From: Micropterix aruncella
Taxonomy: Eukaryota > Arthropoda > Insecta > Lepidoptera > Micropterigidae
NCBI GenBank assembly: GCA_944548615.1
Contig: OX155973.1
Location: 4,001,921 to 4,065,920, forward strand
Length of the DNA stretch: 64,000 nt
Direction of reading: 5' to 3'
Positions 42,863 through 53,196 of the stretch are shown here, piece by piece. Position 1 is the stretch's first letter, and each line of letters opens with the position of its first letter. A model generated the notes under the pieces. The model searched no databases and was not told the DNA's origin. It saw only the letters and a list, made by a program, of their open reading frames with translations. The translations under genes were made by a program, and so were the position numbers.

Positions 42863-42955
42863 ATATATTTGCATATATCCTGCAGTTTACGATCCTCTCT
42901 CAGCCCGCGACGCGATGCTTGAAAAGCATGCTTGATCGTCTAGAGAGCCCCTAAG

Positions 42956-43186
42956 ACGCTCCGAAATGGGCAAATTTGTGAAAACAGGCTCGACGTCAAA
43001 GCTCACCATGAGTTCGTTTTCAGCCTGTTTTATCTTTTTCATAATGCTTACAATGTGCCTGGAGTCCTTCACGTAAGATGTCATTTTGCCCTTGAGCGGT
43101 TGAAGAACGTCTGCCAAGTGTTTCGGTCTCGTGGGCATTATCTTTGTGGATTTTGGGCAAACCATATAATTTCGGCGGCTGTACAT
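42956..43186 (-). pseudogene. Penelope-like reverse transcriptase fragment
   Basis: On the minus strand the frame reads [20 protein letters not shown], then [20 protein letters not shown] and [15 protein letters not shown]. The spacing resembles the part of Penelope-like reverse transcriptases leading to the first catalytic motif (SFDV.SLFTN.P). It is cut immediately after that motif by the terminal repeat of the element at 41989-42955. It is a relic. The clade call rests on motif memory. Confidence 0.65.
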
Positions 43187-43189
43187 TCC

Positions 43190-44376
43190 GTGGCTTGGTG
43201 AAATAGGCTGTTAACCCATATATGCCCAGTGATTCGAAAACGAAACAAGAAGTAGCACTATTGTAAAAGCGTCAGAAATACTTTGCGAGCTCAGTAAAAT
43301 CCAAAAAACTGCCATCTATCGCAAGAGTATGGAACTATCTCCTATTAGCAGAATTGACACTTTTGATTGAAACGGTAAGCACTGCCACTTGTGTCGTGTT
43401 CGCATCGTGCAAAAATCATGTCGTCTCCCAAAAAAAGTAAGTAATTATTCAGTTGAGTAAAGCGAAAATAATATGATTGAATGTGAAAATAATAATAAAT
43501 ATTAAATAAGCTCATTATATATTTCTTTGAATTACCTATAACGAATGTAGGATATTTGCCCATTGTTTCATTTTCGAACACCTTCAAAAGTACCTAGTTA
43601 ACAAAAAAATATATATACTAAAACTAGTCCATACTTTTATTGGAATCGGAACCTATCAACATATCTGAAATAACCAAATATATCTGAAAATAAAATCGAA
43701 ATCACAAAATAGTTCCGGGCATATATGGGTTAAGGAAGGGAAGTTACAGAACCCTACTACTATTATAAACCTCTTTTTGTCCAAGTCCTCTGCGTTCACT
43801 TCACGGGAGACAGAACGACTAATCGACATTTTCAACCTCAACCAACCGACGTTCGTTACAAATCAATTGCACCTAACGAGCTTGTTAATACCTTTCGTAC
43901 TTAGTTATATACTTTCCATACAACATATCAGTAGCTACTACAAATATTTATAAATATCTATAAATGTTTATTATACATACATTATTATAAATACATACAT
44001 AGTATCTATAATCAATAAATATCTGTATCTATATATCCACTATACGACCTATCTATATCTTTATTTATATCTATATACATATACACATACCATCGTCTAA
44101 CTCCTTCTTCCTAATCACTTCCAATTCCCTACCTCTCCCATCGGTTTCTATATTGATTTTTATATTTAATATGAACTTATAATAGTTTATTTTATAATTA
44201 ATTTTTAAGTGTAATATGCTGAAATCCAAATGTGTAATATGCGGAAATCTGTTTAATATTTTACTTTCGTAGGAAACGATTATCGGCGTAATGTTTTTCT
44301 TTTTTTACATTATGTTTATGCACACGTATGTATATTGTATGCGCTGTATGTTTCCAGAAATAAAATAAAATAAATA
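43190..44376. other. AT-rich DNA, no gene seen
   Basis: Short TATA/ATCTAT microsatellite-like stretches lie at 43910-44100. No coding segment is recognised. Confidence 0.5.
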
Positions 44377-44422
44377 AAAAACTTCCTGAGGTGACGGGTT
44401 CGCCCGTTGTAGTTGACAACTC
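44377..44422 (-). repeat. inverted terminus of the GGGCGAACCCGTC family
   Basis: CTTCCTGAGGTGACGGGTTC and GCCCGTTGTAGTTGACAAC form the inverted complement of 40980-41020. It could be the right end of one element starting at 40975, or a solo end. Confidence 0.6.
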
Positions 44423-44778
44423 TATGTTCATAATATAGTGCTTTTCTTTAAATAAATAAATACATTTTGAGTGCTTTAGTTATTTTCTAAGACCTTCTTG
44501 AGAAGTATTTTAAGTGTAAAAGAATGCTATAAAAAAAACAAACAAACAGGAATATAAAGACATTTTAGCAACGCCGTCTGTTGTAAACTATCTACATAAT
44601 TACACTGTCTCCGATTACGTTGAAATAGTTCCGCCGTAACTCGCTAGAGTGTCTGTTTAACATTTTATTATTATCTGTTCCAAGTAATTCCACAAATATC
44701 CAGCAGATGCCGCTTGTTTAGGTTGTTTCAATTGTGGAAATTAGACATTTTATTTCTTATTCTTTTTTTTCTTTTCAG

Positions 44779-44892
44779 TCGGAGTGAACAGTCTGGGCTG
44801 AACAGTCCGACGGAAGCCGACGTATCTTTAGCGACGTCTCTGACCGATCCTACCGAGGCGCAAACCCTCGAAGAAGCCAAGAAAACCATCAG
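44779..44892 (+). CDS. coiled-coil protein gene, internal exon
   Basis: The acceptor TTTTCTTTTCAG ends at 44778 and the donor is GTAAAT at 44893. The exon is 114 bp: one base finishing a codon, 37 codons and two bases. It reads RSEQSGLNSPTEADVSLATS and ends EEAKKTI plus a split Arg codon. That split codon is completed exactly by the first base of the exon at 52119, giving KKTIRELRMRF. The shared phase and the continuous charged helix are the evidence that both exons belong to one gene. Earlier exons lie upstream and were not identified. I do not recognise the protein. Confidence 0.65.
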
Positions 44893-44918
44893 GTAAATAT
44901 TATATATTACGAAAAGAA

Positions 44919-44990
44919 CGGTTGTGTCACCCCAATACTCTCCCGGCAAGTAGCCAAGGATTGATTTCATAAAATGCACCCGCCAATTGT
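44919..44990 (-). repeat. GGCTACTTGCCGGGAAAG repeat, inverted copy
   Basis: It reads GGTTGTGTCACCCCAATACT then CTCCCGGCAAGTAGCCAAGG, the inverse of 22335-22385, shortly after the exon donor. Confidence 0.55.
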
Positions 44991-45939
44991 GAAATGTCAC
45001 AATAAATAGTATAAACATACAAACAAACATTTTGAAAGGCAGAATCTGAAAAATGTTTACGTCATTCATTTGGCTTATTTTTATCGATATTTCCCTGCGT
45101 ATTTCTCATAACTAGAAGCGTATTAAATGAAACTCTAACCAAAAACCAAATAGATTTTTTTCTAAATATACAGCGATGGCACGCGCGCGACGTTGCTGCC
45201 CCGTCGCAACGTCGTCGCAGGTTAAAGAGCCGCACACGCTTAGCAACATGGCAACACGTCAGGCGCAAGTTATTCCTGAGCATTGTAATGTTTCGCGTTT
45301 GTTTCAAGTTACCGCTATTCTGTTTATTCCATTGATGCCATTGACATATAACTACTAGACCCCGTGACCGGCCTGAGAATGCGTCAGCCGAATAGAAAGA
45401 GGCAGCAGCATATAGTACCCTCTCCATCCTTGTCTAGTCGTGCATTTACGGAGACACGTACATACTTGGTCTTGTGATTGATAATAAATTAGACTGGAAG
45501 TCGCACATAAATGAACTTAGTAGTTCATGGTAGTACACACTATAAAATCAATGGTTACCTATATCTTTTAATTTGACACTATTGCCACTATTTATATTTC
45601 TAGTACTATGGTTTTTCATATTGAAATTTAACTAATATGTAATTTATCTAATATGTATTTTTACTTTAGTCTTTTTTGAAAAATAAATTATGGTTATGAT
45701 TATGATATCACTATGTCAACGCGTTTATATCACTATGGCAACACTTCGACGCCATAAGTCTGCTATGCTATGGATAAACGCTCATGCGCAACTAGGCAGT
45801 TCCATCTGGAAACTTTTTCAAATAAAACAGGGCGATGACACAAAAGCCGACTTGTTTATACTGCAACGTCTGCGTTTCTCATGGTATAGTAAGGCGGTTT
45901 CATCGAAGGGCTACACGACAACTAGAGTTTTCAACTACA

Positions 45940-46160
45940 ACGGGCGAACCCGTCAACAGGAAGTTTTAACGAGCGCAGAAGACTTGGACAAAACAGTCCA
46001 CCGTCAAGCTCCGCCACATGCCCCTAAGAAGCCAACGCCTTATCCGCGAGATAACCAGGTGTGTTACCCAGCGGGCTTACACTCACGCCCTTACGTCCAG
46101 TTGCGACCAGATTACTCCGGTCTCTCGATTGGTTACGAGTTCGAGGTCGTAGGGCTACAC
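45940..46160 (+). repeat. dispersed repeat, GGGCGAACCCGTC family, copy 3
   Basis: It begins AACTACAACGGGCGAACCCG and carries the AAGCCAACGCCTTATCCGCG and CTCGATTGGTTACGAGTTCG blocks. It abuts the hAT-like fragment at 46161. Confidence 0.65.
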
Positions 46161-46329
46161 GACAATAAACATGTGGACACACGTAAAGCGCTATCATGAA
46201 AAGGAGTTTGAAAACGACACCCCATCTACCTCAAAGACCGACAGTGGTCCGCCACCTGAAAAACAAGCAATTTTTGAACACATTCTGGAAAAAAATGTTA
46301 TGTACGATACTGATGATCCTACGCAATAG
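46161..46329 (+). pseudogene. hAT-like transposase fragment, BED-type zinc finger end, copy 1
   Basis: The frame reads HVKRYHEKEFENDTPSTSKT, then GPPPEKQAIFEHILEKNV and MYDTDDPTQ followed by a stop. HVKRYHxKEF is the usual end of a BED zinc finger at the N-terminus of hAT transposases. A second copy, split by two insertions, is at 58425-59021 in RpL7A intron 2 and continues further (RAKAVTQTIAEQICID). This copy is a relic of about 55 codons. Confidence 0.6.
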
Positions 46330-46999
46330 CGGTTTGATTTTTGTTTGACATTTGACATTTTTGTTTATTTATTTTTACACTTCTCAAGGTTGACTCTTTG
46401 TTAAATATAGGTTAGTTTTATCTATAGTAATATTATAAAGAGGTAATGTGTATAAGTTTGTAAGTTACTTATCCGATTTCAAACATTCTTTCACTAATGG
46501 AAAGCTGAATTATCGGGTAGTGCTATAATAAGCTATATTTAACGAGCTTTTATTAGGCCGACCAATATGTAACTATGTAATGGAATCTAAGGTAACTAAT
46601 TTAACCATCTTCCAAGGATCGTAGCGTCATGAAAATTGGCAGCTGTATGTAGTTATGATGACAATACAATAATATGGTACTGTCGAACTGATCTGATGAT
46701 GGAGTCGGAAGATATGAACTGGAACTTCATGATGGAACATCGTATCATAGCTGTGTTTGGACTTGTTAGAAAAGTCTTGGAATGAACTTTGACCACGATT
46801 AGGTTTCAAGGTCTGATGATGAAGCCGGAAGATAGGCACTGGCATTCCATTATGGAATATCGTATCATAGCCGTGTGTATGTGAATATCGTATCATAGCC
46901 CAAAAGCGTGTTTTTAGTGTTTTTTTAAAACTATTTATTTATTTATTGTGATGAATATTAGTTGCCAATGCGAAATCACGTTATTTGTAAATCGAGTCG
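46330..46999. other. non-coding DNA with a local direct repeat
   Basis: 46690-46760 and 46810-46880 share TCTGATGATG(G/A)AG(T/C)CGGAAGATA and AT(C)GTATCATAGC(C/T)GTGT. These are two units of about 122 bp. No gene is supported. Confidence 0.55.
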
Positions 47000-47570
47000 G
47001 AGAAAATGTGCTGGTGATGTGCTTTATCGGCGTGTGCTGATGAAACGGTTTGGTATTTTTGAAAACTATTGAAAACAAAAACGTCGACCTCAAAGAGATC
47101 TAAAAAAAGTCCGCGACAGCATATATTCAACTTTTATGTTTAAGCTACAATAACTGCTTTTACGACTCAAAAAAATAAGAAAAAAAATAGTTGAAGTTTA
47201 TTGAAGTTATTAGCAGTAAAATATGAATCCTTATCAAAATAAATTAATCCATTATCACGGGTGTTAAATGTAAATAAAATTAGCAATGTACTGTAACTTT
47301 TTAGTTGGAATAGTTTTAGAGATATCATGAAATAAGTAACGCGCACAAACAAGTCGAAATACCTAGCGGGGGCTGCGCGGCGGCGACAAGCCAACAAGGT
47401 CAGCATTCAGCGGAAGGCGGCGGGTGGCGAAGAACAAAAAGCGAACAGGACGTCTTTTACTATATATCTAAAGGTAGCGCCTAAAAAGACAAATATACGC
47501 CACCCTACTCAAATTAGCAACTCGATTCGAAACTTTACGCAAAGCGAAGCCGCGGGCAACGTGTTTTGTG
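47000..47570 (-). repeat. dispersed repeat C, copy 2
   Basis: This is the inverted counterpart of 23470-24140, ending at CGCAAAGCGAAGCCGCGGGC. The blocks GTGCTTTATCGGCGTGTGCT, CCTCAAAGAGATCTA and GCCACCCTACTCAAATTAGC are recognisable. Confidence 0.65.
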
Positions 47571-48168
47571 CTAATATTAAGATTTTGCTGTCTTAATAAC
47601 ATGGAAAAAATAATAATTTATAATTTATTCGTATTCGATGATTTATAAAATTATTTTCATCCCATCTATTCGAAAAGGACGATTTGGTTCGCCTTTAAGT
47701 GCGCCCAAAAGTGGTGTTTTCTATTTATCTTTGCGGCGCACTTTTTGAATTTGGAACATAGTCTTCGGCGCCGAAGAAATCGAACGCAAATATTGTTTGA
47801 ATAAAGACTGGCTGGTACGACGGCCCCTAGTCGCGCCGCCGGATGAATAAAAAAACAAATGAAATTCACCGTCAAACAACGAGATTCACCGTCACATTTT
47901 CCTCAAAATAAGCCAGATTCGGACATTATATCAAACACGCAGAATATGAAATTTACAACAATCTCAATTCCTAATAAAACTGTAACAATAAATATTCATA
48001 ATTGCGAAAATGTCTCAAATGTAAATACATATAAGTGTTTAGTTATTGTATTATTAGATAGTATTTAATTTCAATTTAGTTGATACTCTATGTTTTATTA
48101 AATAATAATATTGCAATAAAATATGAGGCGCCTTTTATTTTCTCATACAGGGTGATGAAAAGTAGAGT

Positions 48169-48348
48169 GTATCACTCGAGCGCAAAATATTTTTGGCTAG
48201 GGCGCTTTTTTGAATCCCTCGCTACGTTCAGGATTCTACTAAAGAATTCCTCGCTACGCTCGGGATTCTATTCTAGAATCTCTCACTTCGCCCATGATTC
48301 GAAAAAGCGCCCTCGCCGTAAAAATATTATTTTTCTCCCTTGTGATAC
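48169..48348. mobile_element. short MITE with internal triplicated 32-bp motif
   Basis: The ends GTATCACTCGAGCGC and TCTCCCTTGTGATAC are imperfect inverted repeats. GGGCGCTTTTTTGAATC and GATTCGAAAAAGCGCCC pair further in. Between them, GAATCCCTCGCTACGTTCAG-type units occur three times with a 32-bp period. Confidence 0.75.
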
Positions 48349-48469
48349 AATCTACTATTTGAATTTATGGGGCACATAGATATTGCTTTTAGGCAAGAAG
48401 CTCGCCTTTTTGTTTGAGCAAATAAAGCGTTTTATTATTATTATAATATGTCCCATGGTCCTTAAAGTG

Positions 48470-48500
48470 TTAAGGCGGCCCCCCCCCCCCCTCATTTAAT
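48470..48500. repeat. C run and junction
   Basis: A C run of about 12 lies at 48479-48491. It is low complexity and has no function that I can support. Confidence 0.6.
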
Positions 48501-48600
48501 TTTATACCCAAAGCTTATGGTTGAAAAATCGTGTTGTAGATTCATTTTTAGTCTCAGCCAGGACTTTCGAGTATAGCCTTCTAGAACTAGACCCTTTATG

Positions 48601-49020
48601 TATTGTTGGATCATCAGTTTACATAATTTATAACAGTATTTAAAAAATGTGTGCAAAATAAATTTAATTTTTACTTTCAGCCAGACATAATTAATAAGCT
48701 TTCACATTAAAAAATATCGTTTATGTTAAAATTTATGTTGATAATGAGCGCCATCTATCAGCGATCGACAAAATTAGTTATTATTGCTAGTTCATAATCC
48801 TAACGTTAGATGGCGCACCGTGTGGGATTAAGGCGCGCTGCTCTTCGGTATAGTTTGAAACATAGGGTGAAAAATATTTCAGAAAATTGTCAACTCTGGT
48901 CTCCCTTCAAAACGAATAAATCTTTCGCCTTTTACTAAAGATTTCCGTGGAGGGGGACACTCAAATGAGTCTTTTACAATTTTTTGTGGTACCTGACTTA
49001 TAGTCAGGTAGTAAAATTCT
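48601..49020 (+). repeat. dispersed repeat D, copy 2
   Basis: The counterpart of 26756-27178, same orientation. The segment GGTCTCCCTTCAAAACGAAT through GGACACTCAAATGAGTCTTT is identical by eye. Confidence 0.75.
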
Positions 49021-49849
49021 AATTAAAAGATAGTATTCTAGTTTGTTAGATAAACTAGTATTTTAGTTTTGTAATATTTTATATATAGGAGATAAGCTTT
49101 TTTTCATTACTTACTCTAACTCTAATGGTAGGCCTGAGTTTAAACAACACAGTAGTCTCTTTTTTTTGTACTCGGTGGATAAATAAATAATTTATGTACT
49201 TAAAAAATAAGTCTGTCAATATCTTTGTTTTTGAGATATTTGTTATATGGTATTTATTTTTATACTAAGTACAACAGCTGATGCCAGCTTTTAATTTAAT
49301 TTAAAACTCTGCCTCGGGTTATACCAGACCCTGACCAGGTTGGAATATCGTACTATAATTATAGTTTTTGTACTATAATTTCATTCCATGTACTATATAC
49401 TATCGCAAGATCAATATAGTAGGCAAAAGTACTATAATTTCTTTATATGCCAAATTTACCTGGATTTTTTTGTACAATTTTTGAAATTATGTTGTACAGA
49501 ATTTATACCGTCGGAAGACATGGAAGACATGTTGTCGCATCGTTGCTAAAGATGACATACCTAATTTAGAAGAATTGCTGATATTAACGTTTTTTTACCA
49601 TAGTTATTCTATTTTAATTATGATTATTTAAGTAATAACGAAATACCTTACTCGCAAATGTTTTTTAAATTTAAATCTATCTCACAATAAATGTATAATT
49701 AAGTGTACTATATATTTTTGTAAAGTAGTATCCATTTGCCGTCCATGGACAATAATTTTCTGAGAGCCTGATTCCAACTCTGACCAGACCCAACAAGGAG
49801 TGTGGTGCATTTGTCTATATATTAAGCAATTTCTGCATCTTAATATTCT
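49021..49849. other. AT-rich DNA, no gene seen
   Basis: GTACTATAATT phrases recur around 49350-49440 and could be internal repeats of a degraded element. No gene is supported. Confidence 0.45.
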
Positions 49850-50135
49850 ATGACTTCAAAGGGGGTGTGAATGGGTGGTAAGGTGAACGTTCACATGTGG
49901 CAAGATAGCTGTTGTAAACCTACCACAGCTGATCATAAGTCTGGAGTCCACCCCTTCGCTCACCCCCAGAAGTGTAATAATAATACTAAGGTGGATGCTC
50001 ACATGCGGCAAGACAGCTGTCCTAAACCTACCACAGCAAGTCGTTTGCCGGAGTCCACCGCTCACTCTCCAGAATTGTAACAATAATATTATGATGGGCC
50101 CGATTCCTGAGTCCGTGAATTCCATGGCAGCTCCA
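49850..50135. mobile_element. short inverted/tandem element E, copy 1
   Basis: It starts CTTCAAAGGGGGTGTGAATG and contains two direct copies of a ~115-bp block (CACATG(T/C)GGCAAGA(T/C)AGCTGT, CCTACCACAGC, GGAGTCCACC). It ends near GATGGGCCCGATTCC. A related copy lies at 61451-61740. Confidence 0.65.
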
Positions 50136-50293
50136 TTTGTATTTATTATTTTTCAAAATATCAACTTTATCTATTATATTTGAATTGTAGAATGTGTGTG
50201 TTCTTTGTAAACGAAGTTTGTAGAAGAATGCACAATCCTCATCGGAACATCGAAATCGTACTAAACCTGTGCTCCATTCCTGCAATATAAGTA

Positions 50294-51844
50294 GGGGAGA
50301 ATCGTCCAAAACCGGGTACCTAAGGGAAAATTACGCTCCTGTACACATTAATAAATATATGTATTCATTGTAACCGGACTTTATTTGTAGTATTACTATG
50401 GCATTCAAATAACATAAAACAGTTCTTCTATAACAATCATAAACAAGAAAATCTAAACGTCTTACATTTCCGGTTTTACCCCGTTACTTGGGTAAAATCG
50501 GGTATGGTTCCCGGTTCTACCCCACACTAACATATATGACACAAAAATTCGTTCGACGTTATATATTTTTGTCGCTCCCAGTTTATGTTGATTTAGTATG
50601 GAAATTAGTAGATCAAAGAATTTCCCAACGCTGACTGCATTAAATCCCACAGCTCTCTCAACTGACGTTGGTTCAGGTGCTCGCAGACTCAGATTTGGAT
50701 GACGTTTCAGGAAATAATACAGCCAGTCATCCCCTGCCATCTCAGAGGTCTTGTTGAAGTTATGAGGTATGCCATTTAACTCTGCCATTTGAAAAGCAAG
50801 CATACGCAAATCTTTGTCAGTCCGAATAAAGTGACTTTCCAAATTTATAACGTGTGTTACAATCATATTTTCTTGTTCTGCAGTAAAAATTGGTTTGTAT
50901 CTACCTAATCCTTTTCGAGAAACAGTTTCTATATCTCCACATCCACGATATATTTTTAAACGATCTTCCAAAGTACTCTGAGGCACTCCAAACTGATTAG
51001 CTGCCATTTTGTAGCTTATTTTACCGCCAGCAACTTCTAAAATGGCTTTTACCATGTTTTCCACTTCCCATGACTGCCTATTCGTTGTTCTTTGGTGTTC
51101 TTTGGCATTATTAAACTGAAACAATAGAAACCTAATTGTTAAATTACCCGACAGGAACTACATAAAAATCGGTCCAAAATTGGGTACTATCCGGTTTTAC
51201 CCCATCCGATTTTGCCCCATCCGCCCACCGCACACGAGTCATTCTTTAAAATTGTAACCGGAATATATTTAGTCCAAATGCATGGCATTTTTGATAGGTT
51301 AGAATACTATTTCTACTAATAAATACACAATACATGACTTACCTCCTTCGTATTGCAATAGTTGACCCTTAACCCCTCAAGCCCCGATTGGCCGATATCG
51401 GCCACAAACTGATTCAGCGTGACGGGCCCGTTTTAATTTAATTTTAATTTAATTTGTTGTATTTCATTATGTTTCATTATTTTAATATGTTTTATTTTAA
51501 TTATGGGTACAGTGGTTTGACAGTAATTAATGTTTTTGGTGAGACAGTGTCATAATTCAATTTTTTTACTAATTTTTACTAAAAATTTTTGGGACATCAA
51601 CTTATCAATCGGCTGAGGGGCCGAGGCCTGAAGGGTTAAAACTTTCCGAAAATAACATCAAACACTGGTAAAAACTAAAAAACTTTATACTTCACACGGA
51701 CGCACGCACAATGTGTTTGTTGACAGACTGCTTGCAAATGGCCGCCGCGGTCGCATGCTTTGGCGCGTGAATTCAAATCCAAATGAAAGAATTAGATATA
51801 CTACCCGGTTTTACCCAGGTACCCGGTTTTGGAAGGTTCTCCCC
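50294..51844 (-). mobile_element. pogo-like DNA transposon, internally deleted
   Basis: Terminal inverted repeats GGGGAGAATCGTCCAAAACC and (right, reversed) GGGGAGAACCTTCCAAAACC both continue into GGGTACC. TA is duplicated at each side (50292-50293, 51845-51846), as expected for the Tc1/mariner/pogo superfamily. The phrase CCGGTTTTACCC, or its complement, occurs repeatedly inside both ends as subterminal repeats. A transposase N-terminal part is encoded on the minus strand. The catalytic part is missing, so the 1.55 kb copy depends on a helper, if it moves at all. Confidence 0.87.
50462..51124 (-). pseudogene. pogo-like transposase, truncated before the catalytic core
   Basis: This 220-residue frame starts with a Psq-type helix-turn-helix (WEVENMVKAILEVAGGKISY, KMAANQFGVPQSTLEDRL), then a CENP-B-type DNA-binding part (MAGDDWLYYFLKRHPNLSLR). 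The run ERAVGFN, FFDLL and KIYNVE leads to where YNxDE, the first catalytic aspartate, should be. Instead it reads YNVERIF and ends 27 residues later in terminal-repeat sequence. The 5' end has an acceptor-like TTGTTTCAG just inside the frame, so the true protein may start with an upstream exon. Expected length for the family is about 400-600 residues. It could still bind DNA, but cannot catalyse transposition. Confidence 0.82.
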
Positions 51845-52118
51845 TACAGATTTAAATTGAGTCGTCAGTCGTCAGTTACAAGGTTACAGGCGTCAGTGCT
51901 GGCGTCGAGCATGTCACGCTGTTTACATACAGTCAATTCAAGTCATACAGTCATACAGTCAATACAAGTAGTTAATTCTTTAGTAAGGTATACGCATGTT
52001 ATTAAAATCAGTGGGGAAAATTCGTCATTTTTGCTACTTAAATTTTCCACTTGACACGATGTCACTCTGCACTCTGCTATTCTTCTTTTTATTCAAATTT
52101 ATTTTTCTGTTGTTTCAG

Positions 52119-53196
52119 AGAACTGCGCATGAGATTCCGAGCGCAGGGTCACCAGTTGCTGACATGGCGCCGCGCGCACCGCGCGCAAGAAGATCACCTG
52201 CGGCGCGTGCAGCGCGAGAAAGCCGAACAGCTGCGTCTCCTCTCCGGCCAGCTGCTGCTGTTCGAGTCGCGTCTCGTGCGCAAACAGAAGGAGATCTCCG
52301 CGATGCTGTCGCTGCGCGAAGCGGTCGTCGCGCGCCAGCAGCGCGCGATCGAATCGCTGACGAACAAGCTGCTCGATCGCGGCATCGACGTTCCGCACTT
52401 TCCGGACTTCCGCGAGATGCTGCACGACACGACCGCCGTTCCAGACTTCGAATCGCTCAACGACTCTGACTCCGCTGTGATAATGGAAGACATTGATTCA
52501 GATCACATTCCACGGTTTCGGTACGTGAATCCCGATTCCATAACGGTGGCGCGTTCCGTGTCCGATGCGATGGATCCAAATTTAAAATACGCACCGATCC
52601 GGCGATCGAATGGATTTCTGCGCCGACCGGAAATCTTAGAAACCGTTTACAGCGTAGAAGAAGAAGGAGATGAAAGTTCTAAATTAAGCGCTCAAAACAG
52701 TACGGAGAAATCGGACACAGAACGCGTTTCTCCATCGGCGGTAGCGCAGAATAAACGCGACCACTTTAGAATGCGCGGCGGAAAACTCGCCACCGAACCC
52801 ATCAACTATACCCTCGACGACAAAGAAGACGTACCGAAAGACACGTTCGACGCGTACCACGGCTGGTCCTACAGCTACATCCCGAAACGAATCATAACGA
52901 ACCTCGCATCATCCGACGAAAATCTGTCAGAAGGCACCGTTGAAGATATCGAGGTGGAACCCGACACGTCCGTCGACGTCGACAGACCCGGACGCGCGAA
53001 CCACGTGATCACGTACAACCGCGTCATGACGAATCACCGCAACGTAACCAAACCGAAAGACGTCAAATACAAACGTATAAACAAAGCAAAATCAAAGAGT
53101 CTCGAAGAGCTGCGTGGTCGCCTCCGCAGCTGGGTCGACAAAGGAAACAAGATGCATCCTGGAATGTCCATGGAACAAGCGCAGAGCTACGCGTAA
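52119..53196 (+). CDS. coiled-coil protein gene, last exon
   Basis: The acceptor CTGTTGTTTCAG ends at 52118. The first base completes the Arg codon left by the exon at 44779-44892, then 358 codons follow to a TAA-type stop at 53196. Residues about 1-110 are a long basic coiled coil (RMRFRAQGHQLLTWRRAHRA, LLLFESRLVRKQKEI, LTNKLLDRGIDVPHF). The middle is acidic and Ser-rich (SLNDSDSAVIMEDIDSDHIP), and the tail is again basic (NKAKSKSLEELRGRLRSWVD). Codon use is strikingly GC-rich at 52140-52450. The charged helix recalls stalk or tail regions of motor-associated proteins, but I cannot name the family. Its long 7.2 kb intron holds several transposons. Confidence 0.8.

Larger units (their letters stand above)
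41989..42955. mobile_element. DNA transposon-like element with ~90-bp terminal inverted repeats
   Basis: The left end AGGGGCTCTCTAGACGATCA and right end TGATCGTCTAGAGAGCCCCT are inverted. The match continues inward through GCGTCGCGGGCTG and TCGTAAAC(C/T)GCA. It sits inside a Penelope-like reverse transcriptase fragment (42956-43186). Its interior is itself occupied by a palindrome at 42093-42219 and a TTAA-flanked element at 42219-42862. No transposase is present. Confidence 0.75.

Noticed and set aside
52099..52493. Minus-strand frames opposite the coiled-coil exon
   Set aside because: These are shadows of GC-rich coding DNA. The plus strand has a proper acceptor and the matching phase.
52119..53196. 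Naming the coiled-coil exon as a kinesin tail
   Set aside because: No motor domain is in the window, and the resemblance is only to generic charged helices.
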